This document shows positions 1 to 13,800 of a DNA stretch of 64,000 bases, one piece after another. Source of the stretch: Camellia lanceoleosa (lineage: Eukaryota > Streptophyta > Magnoliopsida > Ericales > Theaceae). A program made the translations under genes and the position numbers. Positions within the stretch are counted from its first letter, which is position 1. The number at the start of each line of letters is the position of its first letter. The stretch is taken from positions 60,266,649-60,330,648 of the forward strand of contig CM045758.1 in the NCBI GenBank assembly GCA_025200525.1, in the 5' to 3' direction. The notes beneath the pieces are model-generated. The model was not told where the DNA came from, did no database searches, and saw only the letters and a list, made by a program, of their open reading frames with translations.

Positions 1-1341
1 TGGATGGCAGTTCATGGCAGTTATGTTGGCATGATGCAAGGCTGACAAACATGGCGGTTATTGACAGTTATGCTTGCTAGGAACCATGACAAAGAAGGCT
101 GAAATTAAGGATCTGGTTACCAATAGTTATTTTCTGCAGCAGCCTTTGCTGGTTTGAATTTACCCTAATAGTTGGGGGTGTCAATTGCTCATAATTGATA
201 TGTAAATGCCTTTAAAATGCCAAGGCATTGAGAGTTTCAGGCAGAGTGTGTAATCTGTACAAATGCTCTTGTATCCTTATATTATCTGGTGGTAATAAAG
301 GTTGGGACTGGTTTCTGTAATGTGTCTGTGTATGCTTGTTTGTTTACATAACTTAGTGCCATTGTAGGCTGAAAATTTAACTCAAAAATTGACCCTGGAA
401 CATATAGTTTGGTGGTACGTTTGTAATTTTTTATTTTTATATTTGGAAATTAGTCAAATAGTTTAGTTGGTTAAGATTCATTCTACAATGTACATTAATG
501 CTAAAAGTAAGGTATAAACCAAAATTAAAGGTCATTATATTAAATAAGTTACAAACCAATGCTTAATTTTATAATCATGCTAAGCATAAAAAAAAGGTCA
601 AATGAAAGTAACTTAAATTAGAAGAAATATGAGGTACAGTTTAGTTATATATTTGGTACCTCTGGGGTATGGCAAAAATTAACAAGAAACAATTTGGGTA
701 TGTGTTTTATGTACCTGGTACGCCTGCAGTAGTACCAGTACTCGGCAAGTATCTAGTACGGGTATGGCATGTTTGTGACGGTATCCATGCTTCATCGGTG
801 TTTGGTCTTTAGGTAAAGACTAAAGAGGCAGATGCTCTTCTACACTAAGGAGCTTTAGGCAGTGAATTATAAGATTTTGTGTTGGATCAACGTTGTTTTG
901 GGTTTAGGAATGGAAGGAGCTATTATAGAGGTTGTTAGGAAATAATAGTGAAACTGATACTTTCATGTTCTGGGAATTAAAGGAGGACCTTGGATAGAAT
1001 GTTGGCTGGAGGTCTTTGGGATCCTAGATATAAACAGTGTGCTTGTATGCCTTCATTAGCCTCTCCACTCCAGGTGGAAAAGTTTTATTTATCTTGTTCT
1101 ATGTTGGCAAAGAAAGGAATATTCTATGGGATCATCTTAGACTTGGAGGAAAATTATCTCTTCAATGAACTTTTATTCGCTGGTTTCTGTTTACCAGCCA
1201 AGTCTGAGGATCTAGTCATTGGAAACATGCCTTTTATAATGATTTTATTTAGAAGATACAATTGCTGTTCCTTTAAGTTTTAGCGTACAGTTTTACAGTA
1301 GATGTAGAACACTAATTGATTGCTTCTGTTTAAATCTGTAG
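1..1341 (+). other. Intron sequence of the EMF2-type gene, upstream of the first visible exon
   Basis: No exon of the EMF2 family could be read here. The first exon in the window starts at 1342 with an AG acceptor and completes a codon begun in an upstream exon, so this stretch is most simply intron. About 70-80 N-terminal residues of the family are unaccounted for and should lie left of the window. A short piece near 780-796 (GTATCCATGCTTCAT) resembles the terminus of the TIR elements at 20237 and 21842 and may be a fragment of that family. Nothing else is recognised. Confidence 0.6.
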
Positions 1342-1875
1342 GATTCAAATGACAATTTCCTTGTCAGGGACTTCAAATGATGGATTGGAAACTCAAAATT
1401 ATTTTCCTCTGTACATATTATTGGCAAGGCCAGTTAATAACTTTGCAGTTGCAGAGGTAGTAGTGTTTCTAGTTATTCTTTAGTTAAATAAGTCCTTCCC
1501 TTTCCTTTTTACTTGAGTATTTGTTTTGCTTTCGCTGATGTCATTTGGGGACAGAATTCTGCAGTTTATCGCTTTAGTCGGGCATGTATCTTGACCATTT
1601 CTACTGGAGCTGAGGGGAAGAATCGAGCTCAAGCAAATTTTATTCTTCCTGAGTTTAACAAGCTGGCAGCGGATGTCAAATCTGGCTCTCTTGTTGTTTT
1701 GTTTGTCAGCTTTGGTACACTATAATCTATATAATTTGATTAGTTTGTGATGATAATATATAAGTATGCTTTCTGTCGTAACAGTAACTATTGTATCATT
1801 TTGCAGCTGAAGTCACGAATTCTGTGTGCGCTGCTGATCCAACCAAGAACCTTATGGCCATGACATCTTTTCCAT
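1342..1875 (+). CDS. EMF2: EMF2 exons 1342-1456, 1555-1714 and 1807-1875 (conserved N-terminal block)
   Basis: The first exon completes an Arg codon and then reads IQMTISLSG, the family block that follows the basic KRR motif. The second contains [12 protein letters not shown] and ends in VLFVSF, the most recognisable N-terminal signature of plant EMF2/VRN2 proteins. The third is short and less conserved, ending in MTSFP. The introns between them are only 98 and 92 bp, in strong contrast to the 8.4 kb intron that follows. Acceptor at 1554 is ACAG; donor at 1715 is GTACAC. Confidence 0.9.
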
Positions 1876-4800
1876 GTAAGATGTGCTTTAGTTAACTTCT
1901 TTGTGTCATGCCTCATGATAAATGTTCTGCAAATGCTTAAGAAATTGTTGGTTTCTTTCTTCACTAAACTCTTTGGTGATGTTTGGTACAAGGATATGAA
2001 CAAGGAGGATTGGACTATTAGTCCTTGCGGCCTGCTTATCTGATGCTTGAGTCGCCAAAAGTGGGGTTTGATAACTTATGTCCACCACCATGGGAGTCAA
2101 AATAACTGCATTGTTTTTTTTTTTCCTTTTTTTCTTTTCAACTATATTTGGGATGGGGTGGCGGTGGGGTTGGGGATGGTGAATTAAGGTTTGGCACAAT
2201 ATCTAATGGTTGAAAATCAAGGGGCTCACCTTTTCCCATTTGTTATCTCACCGCCGATCAAACTCTGGACAAGTCCAGATCTAAGTTACTTTTAGCATGG
2301 ATTGTTCTGGTATGGAGGACGGGAACCAGAACTAATGTGATTACTGTAAGATTTTTGAGAGAATTTGTATATTCCATTGTGTTATAATATAAAGAATACA
2401 TTTGATTATAGAGTAATCCTAACCCTAAGATTAAAAAAGAAAAGGAAACATTGTGATATATATACACTATATACACTACCATATATATAAACCTAATCTA
2501 ATATATAGGAAAGGAAACACTACTATATATATACATAATATACACTACCATATATATAAACCTAACCTAATATTCTCAGACCCCCACTCAAACTCAATGT
2601 GTTTTAACAGAAAACACTGAGGTTGTGTTTGGTTGGGGGATTTGAGGAGGGATTTGGAAAGGGAAAGGGATTTGGAAAGGAAAATGGAAAAAGTAGGTGA
2701 AATGTGAATAAAACATAACTATATTTCATCTAGTTTCACACATTTTTTTTTTTTCCATTTTCCTTTTCCTTTCCCTTTCCAAATCCTTTCCCAAATTCCC
2801 TAACCAAACACAGCATGAGAGTTTGCCAAGAAGAAACTGAAACCGAGCGGTGGTGTGAGTTTTGGTAAAGAAGTCAGCAAGTTGCAAAGTCGAAAAAACG
2901 AAAGGAAGCGAGATAGAGCCAGATTGCAGATGCTGACTGACAAAGTGACAATTAATCTCCATGTGCTTTGTTCGCTTATGGAAGACAGTGTTATGGGCAA
3001 TTTGAATAGCATTACAGTTATCACAATAGAGGGAGGTCGGAGAAGACTGAGGGACGCCCAAGTCAGAGAGAAGACAACGAAGCCAGACAACTTCAACAGT
3101 AGCATGAGCTATAGCACGGTATTCAGCTTCGGCAGCAGAACGGGCAACAACAGTTTGTTTCTTGCTCTTTCAAAAAATAAAGAAATCACGAAGAAATATA
3201 TAGAAACCGGAAGTGGACTTACGATCTGTAACATCACCAGCCCAATTAGCATCAGCATATGCTACTAAAGCCAAGGAAGAAGTAGAGGACAACAAGAATC
3301 CTTAGAAGATAGTACCGCGAAGATAGCGAAGAATCCGAACCAAAGCAGCCAATGTGTAGAACGAGGAGCAGAAACGAACTAACTAACCACATGAACAACA
3401 TAGGCAAGATCAAGGCGAGTGATTGTCAGATAGACTAAATAACCCACGAGCTCTCGATATAAAGTAGGATCAGGCAGAGGAACACCATTAGTAGTGTTAA
3501 GTTTCACATTAAGCTCAATGAGGGTATCAGCAATCTTAGTGTCAGTAAGGCCATCACGGTGAATAACTTCATTAGCATACTTGACCTATGACAGAAAGTA
3601 ACTCTTAGGAGAAGAAGCCATCTCAATACCAAGAAGATACCGCAATGGACTCAAATTCTTCATTTCGAAGGTGCGGAAGAGATTTTGCTTGACCTCAGAG
3701 ATAGCAGAAGAATCAGAGCCAGTAATAATTATATCATCCACATACAGTAATAAGTTAACAAAACCAGCAGAGATATGGAGGAGAAACAAAGCAGAGTTCT
3801 GGGCAGAAGGATAAAACCCAAGCTTAGTAACAACAGTCTGAAAGCGATGATATCAAGCACGAAGAGATTGTTTTAGACCATACAGAGTACGTCGAATACA
3901 ACAAACTTGTCCAAAGGAATGTTGAAGGCTAGGGGAAGGATGCATGTAAACCTCTTCAGTGAGATAGCCATTAAGAAAGGCATTCTTAACATCCATCTTG
4001 TTACTAAAAAAACAACCTAAGAGGGGAGGGGGTGAATTAGGTTTCTACAAATTAAAATCAACACAACAGATAAATATAGCTAATGAAACAAAGATGACTT
4101 CGACAATCACAATGAGAGAATATCAGTTAAGTAGTTTAAGCAAAAATATAGTGTTTGATTTTTCCCTTGATAGATTGTGATTTAGATAAGCAGGCAATTA
4201 TAACTAACACTTAATGGAAGAAAACTAATAGATAGCTATATGCAATGAATGAAGAGATTTGATGGTTAACACAAGTGTTCTAATAGCTATATCAGTTAAT
4301 GAATTTAGCACAGTGAGTATATGAGATATAGCTACAACAGTTCAACAAAATAAAGAGATAAGAGAGAGGGAAGCAAACAAATTTATAGTGGTTTAGCTTC
4401 AACCAAGCCTACATCCACTTCTCAAGCTTCACTTGAGATTTTTCACTATTCTCTAGCTTCACAGGGGTGCTAGAAACCTTTTCACAAATGGAGCAATCCT
4501 CCACAGATTTTACATAGACTTTCCAAGTCCAAACCCTTGCCCTCTTTAGTTGATTCTCAATTACACTCAAAGAGTCAAGAACACTAAGTGTACTACAATC
4601 TTACAATATTGAAATGAAGTTGTTTTTGCTTTCAAAGAAAGTTACAAGAGTTATCTCTCAAAGATAGATATACAAGTTGAAGTTCTGATTTTTATATAAA
4701 CCTTACACAGGTAAGGTAAGCTTAAAGCTATAAGGCTCAGTGTATAATATCTGAGAGAAAAATGTAAACCAAAAATGAAGAACACTTCTTAGAGAATAGA

Positions 4801-7800
4801 TGAAAGATGAGAGTGATGAAAGATCATAAATGATTTCTTGCTTGTGTGTGTGTGTGTGTGTGTGTGTTTGTTTAGCAGCAGGAGCACTTCTATTTATTAA
4901 GAAGAAATTAATCGACCGTTGTCTGTTGTGTGTGTTGAGAAGATTGAGTGAGATTTTGTTTAAGTCTACTCAAACTTGCATTCCCCATACAAGATTAGTT
5001 GTTGAAATGCAAGTACTTTTTGAAAAATAGCCATTGTAGCACAGAGTGGTCGTCCACCCGGATGTCCCAGATGAAGTTTTGTTCTTGGTGATCAGCTGCC
5101 CAGATATCTGCCTGAATGTCCCATGAGGTCCGGTTGTCAAGGTTGTCATCCATGGTCGTCGAGTGTACTGCTAGTCTAACGTTCGGAGCAAATAGAGCTG
5201 AAACAGAAGCAAACTAGGCCAAAAAATCCACCGCCGGTTGTCCGCTTGGACATCTGACCGGTCGTCTCCTTGGATGTTCAGAATGAAATCCGGCCGGGTC
5301 ACAAAACCCACGGCTGGGCTTAATAACCCACGACTGGGTGGTTTTGTAATGTGGCCGGGTGTGCTTCTGCTGCTCTCGTGCAATGGTTTGGTACTTGTTT
5401 TAGCCTCATTTTGTACTCAAGAAGGGCATGATTAGTATATAAGCAAGGATCAAAATATCATGGAATAGATTATACTAATTCAATCTATTTTCTTCTTTCA
5501 AATAAATCAAAACAAAGTTAAAACATAAACAAAAACAATCATCAAAATACAAAAGGTCTAACACATTTGATAGAGAGGCCAATGACGAACAGTAGCAACA
5601 GAAATCAAAGTATGAATAGTAATCATCTTGGCAACAGTGGCAAATGTCTCCTTATAATCAGTACTATACTCTGGGAGAAATCTTTGGCAACTAGGTGAGC
5701 TTTGTAGCACCTAAGAGAACCATCAGAGTGAGTCTTGACTTTATCGACTCATTTGCAACCAACTAGATTTTTGCCAGTAGGCAACAGAACTAACTCCCAA
5801 GTAGTAGTCTTCTGCAAAGCAGACAGCTCATCCTCCATAGCTCGAACCTAATTAGGATCTTGATAGGCCTCCTTGTAAGACTGTGGTTTTGAAAAAGAGT
5901 AAATAGCAGACAAAAAGGTGCAGTATGAAGGAGAAAAATATGTTTTAGCAAAACCAAGTTTGACTATCTGTTTACGGATGCGAAGAGGATACTTACGATT
6001 AGCAAGAGCAGAGTCATCAGAAGCAGGGGGATCAACAGCAGGGGGATCAGAAGCAGGGGGATCAACAGCAGGGGTAGATACAACTGGTAGAGGAAGAGCC
6101 TTGCGACGAGAATAGATTAACTACTACTACTACTACTACAACTACTACGGAGAAGGACGAGGAAATAGACTCATGGGGGTCAGGGGAGAGGGACTCATCA
6201 GGTGAGGTGGGGCAAGGAGAAGAGGGAATAAGCTCATGAGGAACAGTAGCGATGTACTCATTAGAAGGAAATGGATTAATATGAACCAAATTCTCTTTGG
6301 AAATTGGGGCTGTGAGAGGAGGAAGTTGAAAGTAAGGTAGATGTTCAAGAAAGGCAACATAGCGGGAGACATATAGGCGACGGAAAACAGGGTCATAACA
6401 ACGATAACCTTTTAGTGAGACTGTAACCCAAAAAGACACACAAGACGGAATGGGCACTCAGTTTGATCCTATCTTTACAGGATAAAATGACAAAACAAGC
6501 AGATTCAAACACACGAATGAGGGAGTAATTGGGAAGTTGAGAAAACAGAGCCTCATAAAGAGACCGACTAGAGAGAAGGGGCGTAGGCATACGGTTGAGA
6601 AGAAAAGCAGCAGTAAGAATTGCCTCACCCCAAAACGGAGCCAGGACAGAGGCAGAGAGAAGGAGAGACCTAGCTATCTCAAGTAGATGACGATGTTTAC
6701 GTTTAGTGCGACCATTTTGGGCAGGTGTATCAGTATAGAAAGTCTGGTGAATGGTACCTAAATTGGCCAAATGCTCACATAACTCAGTTTTAAAATATTC
6801 CCCACCTAAGTTAGACCGTAATAATTTAATAGTAAATCCAAACTATGTAGTGACCATAGACTGAAAAGTACGGTATATCTGGTAGACGTTGGACTTATGA
6901 ATCATAAGATAAACCCAATGTCCTAAATTGTCGTATAGTAGGGACATACATGTATAGGTAACATTATTAGAATATAAAGTATCTTCATCGTGAGAGAGTT
7001 TTTTTTTTTTTTAAGCAATAAACATGTAATAAAATATGGGAGCCGCTATTCCTACTCCACTTTGCTCCAAGTATATTCACTTCTTGGTCCTTATTATACA
7101 TAATTACGTTAATACCCTTTCACACAAAATACACTCCTTGAAAAAACCAAAATTCCAAGAGTATTAATGTAACTATGTATAATAAGGACAAAGAAGGGAG
7201 TCTATTGGGAGCAAGGTGAAGTGGGAATATCGACTCCCTAAAATATAGTCTATTATTTTTTAAATTAATCATGTTAAAATATATTAGTAGGTGCATCATA
7301 ACTCATTTAAAATTTTTTTTTTTTTGGGTTAAAAACTCCACTCTCTCTAGATTTTAGTTTATTATATTTGATCTTTTGCTCATAAAGAAAATATCAAAGA
7401 AGTAGTTGGGAAAAATTTTGGCAATCGATTTGGATCACTATGTTTGGATTGAGTGATTTGGAGGGAAAATGAAAGAAATGGAGAGATGTATTTCTCTTAC
7501 TTGTTTTGATAACTTAAATAAAGAGAAATGAGGAGAAATAGAGAGAAATGGAAAGAAACTCATTTCTCTTATAACCCTTATTGTCAATCTTCCCAAAAGT
7601 GGAGAGATTGGGAGGGAAAAGAAACCAATGAGTGTGTTTGGTTTCAGTTTTCTGAATTCAGTTATTTGAAAATTGAGTTTTTTATTTTTCGTGTTTTTTT
7701 GTTTTTAGTGAATATTTTTTAAATTTTAAGTAATTTTTTTACTTTTTAGATACACTTTACTTAGATATATCTAAATAGTAAAATATTTGTGAAAAAATAT

Positions 7801-10800
7801 TTAAAAAAATTAATAAATACACAAAAATATGAAAATGTACTAAATTTTTGCTTTTTTTTTTTTTTGTTGTATTTTTTGGTATTTAGTGTATTTTTGAAAG
7901 ATTTTTTTCACAAATATTATACTTTTTAAGTGTGTTTATGTTAGGTGTGTTTAAAAATTAAAAAAAATTGCTTAAAATATTAAAAAAATTCATTGAAAAC
8001 ATTAAAATACGAAAAATAAAAAAGTTGAATTTTCTGAAAACTGGAACCAAACAATATTTTCATAATACCAATTTTGTCCCTGTAAAAATAAAAGAAATAA
8101 AATGATTGAAAATATAAAAAGGTTATTTTGGTAATATAACATAAAATAATTTCTTTTCTTTTCTCTTATGAAATCTAATCAAACAACAAGAAGAGAAATC
8201 ATAATAATTTCTTTTCTTTTATTTCTTACTTATCCAAACAAAAAGGAGAGAAATTACAATCATTTCATTTCATTTCATTTCTTTTCTCTTATAACTTAAG
8301 TAATCCTTTCTTTTTTTTTGTCTCCTAAGTTCCCAAACATAGTGAAAATTCACCATTTTGGAATGAAATGGGTACCATGTTCGAAATGTGTGTTCCAAAG
8401 CATAAACTGCTATAGTATTAGAGTTTTCTTGTAACCCAGGTCCAAATACAAGGTATATGGTCCTAGGGTGGTTGGATGCCTGGGGGCTAATTGTCCTGGG
8501 ACATCCAATTCCTTTCTAATCATAACAATATACCAAACATGATCTTTAGACATAGATATCTATTTCATCTACATATGCATGTATTCTCATTCAATAATAG
8601 CATTATTTTGTGCATGCTAGTTTGTTTTACTTGAATGTTGTTGGCATTACTGCTGGTGAATATATACATCATGAAAGACTAGCTAAAGTTCAATTCTTGA
8701 ACATCAGTTAACATCTGTGATTTAGGTACACTTTTGTATCAGAGTTCCATTTGTGGTGGATATTTGAAAGGTTTTTCATGAAGACTCTATCTAACCACAG
8801 TAGTATAGGATAAATGAAGTTAGATTGACATTCTAATGACAGAACCTAAATTTTGATCAACGCATTTGATTTATGTCTCTAGCCTTTGCTGTGAGATAAG
8901 TTAGCCTCTAGGTGCTGTGTGCCAAGTATCAGAATTTTTAATCTATCCTTCTTTAATGGTCAAAGTCTATATTTATGATACTTCAAAGTCATTTAGAAAT
9001 GTTACTGTCATTTACTGAAGAAATGCATTGACAACATCTGTTAAGAGTCTTAAGACCGGGTTTTCTTTTGTACCCTGAGAATCCATCACAAATTGATTTT
9101 GTGTTATTAAGTACATCAGATTCCCTCATGCAACACAATATTTTCACAAAGTTTCAGACATTTTCCATTTAGCTAATGTTTATTGAACTTGGGTGCATTT
9201 GATTGATGTGAATTTGTTTTCTTAACTGTCTGACTACATTAAGCCTGAATATGGCAGGAATGTCAGTTAACTATTGAAAATTTTCAGTTCTGTATATTTT
9301 GCACAACATGAGTTGCCAAACGAGCCTTTCAGATTCAGTAAAGTTGCCAAAAGGGGCACAACATCTGTTCATAGTTTGTATGCAATAGCAGGAAAAGAAC
9401 TATATAGAACATCATCAAAACTAAACTTGTAAATCTCTCTTTGCTGAGTGGCATAGTAACATGTTTGGAGAGTGTATCAAGGAACTTCTAGCAACCCAGT
9501 GATGTATTCTTTGTTTTTGGTTGATCATGTTCAAAAGTTGTTGCTAGTGATATTCAATGATGAAACAGCCAAATTCCCTTTTGTTTACTGGTCCTTGAGC
9601 TCAGGTGGTGTTCCTATCCTTTAACAATCACAGGTTGAGAGGTTGCATTCTGTTTTCTCTTTAAGAAAACATATAATGATGTTTTTTAATTGATCAGGAG
9701 GGAAAAGGATTAAAGAGAAATCCTCTTCTATTGGGGCTATTTCCATGGAATAGGTTTATTACACGGACTGCCCCTCAACTATCACTGAATATTAGTCTAT
9801 CCGCCTCCTTCAAAATCATACATTTTGACCCCCGTCAACTATAAAATTGTATCATTATCACCCCTTTAGAAGAGGGGCATTTGTATGATTTTTTTTTTTA
9901 TAGTTGACAGGTCTAAATGTACAGATTTGAAGTTGAGGGAGTAAAGTGAAATTCTGTGAGAGTTAAGGAGGTGTAATGAACCCTAGTTTTTATTACAACT
10001 TGTAGGTGTTCAAGTCTCAAGTTGAAAAGACCATTGACATTAATGGTTGATTGTGATATTTAGTGAGCCAATACCTTGAAGGTAATGAAGAAAAATATTA
10101 GTGAATGGGCTACATTTTATATGGCTTTACCTTCACAATTGCTATGTTTGCTTCTATGGATTTTGATGGTTATAAGGACATGTTTTTACATTGTCTTAAG
10201 TTATACTGTTGGTTGTATTTTACCTCTTAGTTCGGAGTATTTCTGTATGAACTTGAAGTTCACTTTTTCTTTACAAGCACCTTTTTTTGTTGCCTCATTT
10301 GGTTCTATATATGCATGACAGCAAATGTTGAAGGATTGTGCTTACTAGGGAAGATGCCGATGGAGTTACTTTATTTGTCATGGGAGAAATCTCCAAACTT
10401 GAGTTTGGGGGAGAGAGCTGAGATGATGTCAACTGTTGATTTGCACTCTTGTTTTGCAAAGGTATGCCCTCTTGTAAGGGCTTCGTACGTATCTCATCAC
10501 TAGGGACACTGGCATTGTGAACATTATTGCATAATAAAGTGACATCATCTTATTCTTTGAAAAACAAACTAAACAAGGGTTATTCGAGATCAGAAATCTG
10601 GTTCGATGCTTTTTATTTTTACAGTTCGTATTGTTGCTCAAGGGGTTTGTACAGTGCAATACCTTGTTGGGGTAAAATTTATACAGACTTGAATTCCTGG
10701 CAAACACAACTGGTGAATTACTTAAAGAGAGTAATATTCATATGGACTGGAATGTACAACTCATGTTGCTTGCACAATATGCTGTGGTTAGACGAGTTCA

Positions 10801-13800
10801 GTGTTCCAAAAAGGAGATCTTTTAAGTTTAAAGTTAACTCAATTTATGAGATTCATTCTGTTGGAACAATTGTCAAAGCACCTAGCTGACCTTAGGGATG
10901 CGGCTGGCCTGTGGCTGTTATGCTGTCATCAACTTGCTAACTTGATACAAAAGTCATTTGCTATTCTATAGAATATATACTTTGCTTAAATTGTAATGTC
11001 CTATATTATTTTCAATTAATTGATATCAAACGAATTAAGAATATTACCTTTCCATTGAAGGGACTAATAGCTTGTGTAGTAGTAAATTGATGAATGGAAT
11101 TTGGATTCAGAAACTCTATTTGTTGAAGCACTTCTATTAATGCTCTTAGTGTCTGATTTGATAAAGTGCATATGTAACTTCCCTTCTGCTATTGTTTAAG
11201 TAATGTTACAGAAGCTTTTTGATCAATTTCTGCTGAGTTTTGAAAGTGCACGACCTTTCTATCTTTGTTTGTTTACATGCTACCAAACAAATGGAGTTTT
11301 CAACCATTGAATTATCACGCATGTAGAATTGAGTTTTAAAAATATAGGGTCGGTCTAGTCTTGTTTTAGACAGTTGTTTTTTGTTATTTGAAAATATATA
11401 TATACGGAAGATGAGTTTGGCAAAACTATTTCCCGTAACTGTTTATTGAATAAAAAACATGAAAACAGCCAATTTATTTGTAATGTTTCTGTGTTCTCCA
11501 AAAACTAGATTCACGTCTTTTTTCTTTTAGAAAACTTGAAAAATGAAATTTGAAAAGGAAATGAGAAAAATGAAAATGATATCATTGAGATTGCATGTAA
11601 TAGTTGATAGACAACGTTAGAACAAAATGAAGACTGTATTATTAAGCATAGAGAAAAAGGGTTAGAAAGTGAGCCATATATATCTAAGCTAAACAAACCC
11701 TAAAAATTCCAAAGACTAAACTACCCTTAATAATAAATAATAATACCAAAATACAAATATGGTTAACACCCCTTCTCAAACTCATGATGTGACAATAAGA
11801 AGCATCGAGAGTTTGTTAAGTAGAAAAGGAAGCACAAAGTCGTATGAGACTTGTTGAAAAAATTGGCCATCTGCATAGTAGATGGCACAAATGGTAAAGA
11901 CAGTACGAAGCTGGAGATGATGGCACACAAAATGACAATCAATCTTAATATGCTTAGTCCGCTCATGGAAGACTGAGTTATGAGCAATCTGAATGGCACT
12001 CTGATTATCACAATACATAGGAGTAAAAGCAGAAAGCAAAATGCCAAAATCAACAAGCAACTATCACAACTGTACTCAGCCTCAGGAAAAGTAGCCATAG
12101 AATGGTACTCAGCCTCAGCAGAAGAATGAGAAACAATTGTTTGCTTCTTGCTCTTCCAAGAGCTAAGAGAAGTACCAAAAAACACACAAACACCAGTAGT
12201 GGACTTTCGATCTATAGCATCACCAACCCAATCAGTATTAGAATAGACACGACGATCCAATGACGAGGTAGAAGAGAAAAGCAAACTCTGATGCAGAGTC
12301 CTACAAAGATACCGCAAAATATGAAGAATTGAAGCCCAATGAATTGCAGTAGGAGAGGCAACAAATTGAGTAACAATATGGACAACATAGGCAATATTAG
12401 GACGGGTAACAGTAAGATAGACAAGGCTACGAACGAGAACACGATACAAAGTAGGATTAGGCAAACCCATCAGTCAAAGTATAATGCAAATTAAGCTCAA
12501 GTGGAGTGTCAACAATGCGAGTATCAGTCAACATAGCACACTGAATGACCTCTAAGGCATATTTGGATTGAGAGAAAAGATAGTCTTTAGGATAAGAAGC
12601 CCACCTCAATCCCTAAGAAATACTGAAGAGGACCAAGATCCTTCATCTCAAAATGATGACTGAGGTGACCTCTAAGAGTAGAAATGCCAGCAAGATCACC
12701 ACCAATGATGATCATGTCATCAACATACAAGAGAAGAATAATCCTACGAGCTGAGGTAGAGCAAAGAAAGAGAGTTGAATCATGATCACCAATGTGAAAA
12801 CCCAAAGTAGATACAACAGTAGCAAATTTCTCAAACGAAGCACGAGACGCCTGTTTGAGGCCATACAGTGCTTTGCACAGTTTACACACAGAGCCAGAAG
12901 GATGAGGAAGCCTAGGTGGAGAAGCCATATAGATATCTTCAGTCAGATCACCTTTCAAGAAAGCATTCTTGACATCCATTCGGGAAGAGACCAGTGGCGA
13001 ACAGTCGCAACAGCAATCAACGTAAGAACAATGGTCATCTTGGCAACATGAGCAAATGTCTCCTCATAATCGATTCCATACTCTTGAGAAAACCCTTTAG
13101 CAACTAAACGGGCCTTGTACCACTCAATGAAACCATCAGCCTTGGTTTTAATTTTATAAACCCAGCGACAACCCACAACATGTTGACTAGAAAGAAGAGG
13201 AACAACATCCCAAGTGCCAATAGCATGCAATGCAAAAAGCTCCTTAGTCATAGTTTGCTACCAAAGAGGATTAGAAACAACCTCCTTATAGGAGTAGGCT
13301 TAGAAATAGAGTGAATGAAAGCCAAAAAAGATAGAATTCAGAAGAATAACAAGAGTTAGAGAAACCAAAATGATCAGGACACTTACGATTTCTTTGAGGA
13401 AAGTGAGGAGTAGGAGCCTCATCATCAGTAGTTGATAGGTCCTCAACCAAAGGAGGGAGAGCAGTGGTACTTGTAGATAAGTCACGCCTTTTTCGACGAA
13501 CATAAGTGTGAATGATAGGAGGAGGACAAGGAACATTAGAAGACAACTGAGGATGAGAGGAAGACGAAGAGGGAAGATCAGAAGGAAAGAGGTTACTAAC
13601 ATACGAATCAGAAGGAATATTATCAAGAAAAGGATCAAGATAAATAAGATCAAACCAAGAGACAGAAGCTGACGCAAACGGGATGGAAAATAAGGAAATC
13701 TTTTCTAAAAAGACAACATGACGAGAAACATCAGATGCCTAGAAGAAGGATCATAGCAGCGGTATCCTTTTTGGCCCTCACCATACCCAAGAAAAACACA

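Larger units (their letters stand above)
2336..6950 (-). mobile_element. Ty1/copia retrotransposon relic, 5'-truncated, antisense inside an EMF2 intron
   Basis: On the minus strand the order is integrase (about 6940-6080), reverse transcriptase (about 5990-3590, split by an insertion), RNase H (about 3270-2820), purine tract (2579-2588) and a 3' LTR (2336-2578). Gag, protease, the integrase N-terminus and the 5' LTR are missing; homology fades around 6950. It is interrupted by a MITE at 2621-2815 and an LTR insertion at 3999-5563. It lies antisense to EMF2 in the 8.4 kb intron. The 6950 boundary is approximate. Confidence 0.85.

Noticed and set aside
990..1283. 97-codon frame in the first visible EMF2 intron
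   Set aside because: No family resemblance, and it ends before the EMF2 exon acceptor; likely chance.
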